Below, in pieces: positions 4,916 through 5,159 of a stretch of 5,159 nt of DNA. The notes under the pieces were generated by a model that was given only the letters and a program-made list of their open reading frames with translations, ran no database searches and had not been told where the DNA came from. Position 1 is the stretch's first letter; each line of letters begins with the position of its first letter. The translations under genes were made by a program, and so were the position numbers. Source of the stretch: an uncultured beta proteobacterium (GTDB lineage: Bacteria > Pseudomonadota > Gammaproteobacteria > Burkholderiales > Burkholderiaceae); assembly GCA_903843315.1 (NCBI GenBank), contig CAIMPQ010000045.1, forward strand, positions 1 to 5,159, in the 5' to 3' direction.

Positions 4916-4974
4916 CTACAGGGAGAAGTTGACTACTTTTAAATCAAATACTTTTATTTATAGAGAGCTTATTT

Positions 4975-5159
4975 ATGGATATTGCTTCAATTAAAAAAAC
5001 TGCTTATGCAATGCCGCTGACAAATCCTGCTTATCCTCCAGGACCTTATCGATTTATAGACCGTGAGTACATGATCGTGACTTATCGGACTGATCCTGCA
5101 GCTCTTGCTGCCGTTCTCCCAGAGCCTTTGCTGCCCCTTGAGCCAATAGTCAAGTATGA
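4975..5159 (+). CDS. adc: Acetoacetate decarboxylase, N-terminal 61 codons (runs off the window)
   Basis: The visible 61 residues match the start of acetoacetate decarboxylase, which converts acetoacetate to acetone and CO2 through a Schiff-base lysine in the cytosol. The diagnostic stretch is MPLTNPAYPPGPYRF (13-27), D-R30-E-Y, YRTDPAAL, VLPEPLLPLEPIVKY. Against the clostridial enzyme, R30 corresponds to active-site Arg29. The window stops at GA of codon 62, the position of Glu61, so the second key residue is consistent (Glu or Asp) but not fully seen; the Schiff-base lysine lies beyond the window. The ATG at 4975 is preceded by AGAGAG at 4962-4967 with seven-base spacing, and the N-terminal length matches family members. 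Some proteins of this fold are decarboxylase-like enzymes with other substrates, so the exact reaction is likely rather than proven. Confidence 0.9.
   Translation, partial: MDIASIKKTAYAMPLTNPAYPPGPYRFIDREYMIVTYRTDPAALAAVLPEPLLPLEPIVKY

Larger units (their letters stand above)
4548..4974. other. 427-base spacer between the exported-protein gene and adc, with remnants and regulatory elements
   Basis: No intact gene of normal size is present on either strand. The spacer contains two AT-rich palindromes (4600-4611, 4663-4678), a GC-richer hairpin-forming stretch resembling a tRNA 3' end on the minus strand (about 4708-4755), a short minus-strand frame broken by one TGA (4756-4860), a 14-bp tandem duplication (4833-4860), and divergent promoter-like elements (4869-4915). 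The mixture of AT-rich and GC-richer patches suggests decayed sequence as well as regulation. Confidence 0.6.

Noticed and set aside
4929..4994. Short TTG-started frame behind AGGGAGAAG, overlapping the adc start
   Set aside because: About 21 codons of AT-rich sequence with no protein character; the purine-rich stretch is more likely part of the leader.

Overview
The window looks like a piece of a moderate-to-low-GC proteobacterial chromosome. The gene style (GC-poor spacers, compact genes, GST-like protein, DAO-type flavoprotein, acetoacetate decarboxylase) would fit a betaproteobacterium such as a Polynucleobacter-like Burkholderiaceae. That placement is inferred from general familiarity, not from a marker gene.

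Layout, left to right. Positions 1-245 hold the 3' end of an unrecognised gene, closed by a good intrinsic terminator (274-297). A complete glutathione S-transferase-like gene (375-986, +) follows and converges on a D-amino-acid-oxidase-type FAD oxidoreductase (1024-2124, -). That oxidoreductase is the most unusual object here: the substrate-arginine and HNYGHGG region, normally at the C-terminus of this family, sits in front of the GxGxxG dinucleotide-binding motif. The order of parts is therefore that of a circular permutation. Divergent from it is a wreck: the N-terminal 49 or so codons of an acyl-CoA:acetate/3-ketoacid CoA-transferase with a good Shine-Dalgarno, joined out of frame to the last 40 or so codons of a second, unidentified gene. 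The wreck runs by stop/start overlaps (ATGA, then TGATG) into a complete 12-TM APC-family amino-acid permease of the GadC-like type (2523-3986, +).

The permease converges on a small exported four-cysteine protein (4107-4541, -), which has its own terminator at 4053-4080. The following spacer of about 430 bases is not empty. It holds two AT-rich palindromes, a hairpin-forming stretch that resembles a tRNA 3' end, a 35-codon minus-strand reading frame interrupted by one TGA, a 14-bp tandem duplication, and a pair of divergent promoter-like elements. The window ends inside the first 61 codons of acetoacetate decarboxylase (adc, 4975 to beyond the end, +).

Functional reading. The genes do not form one operon. 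The flavoenzyme and the permease could in principle act on related substrates (amino acids). The CoA-transferase remnant and adc both belong to acetoacetate/acyl-CoA chemistry, but these links are inference. The area 2125-2523 and the spacer 4548-4974 show decay and rearrangement; the intact genes around them look functional.
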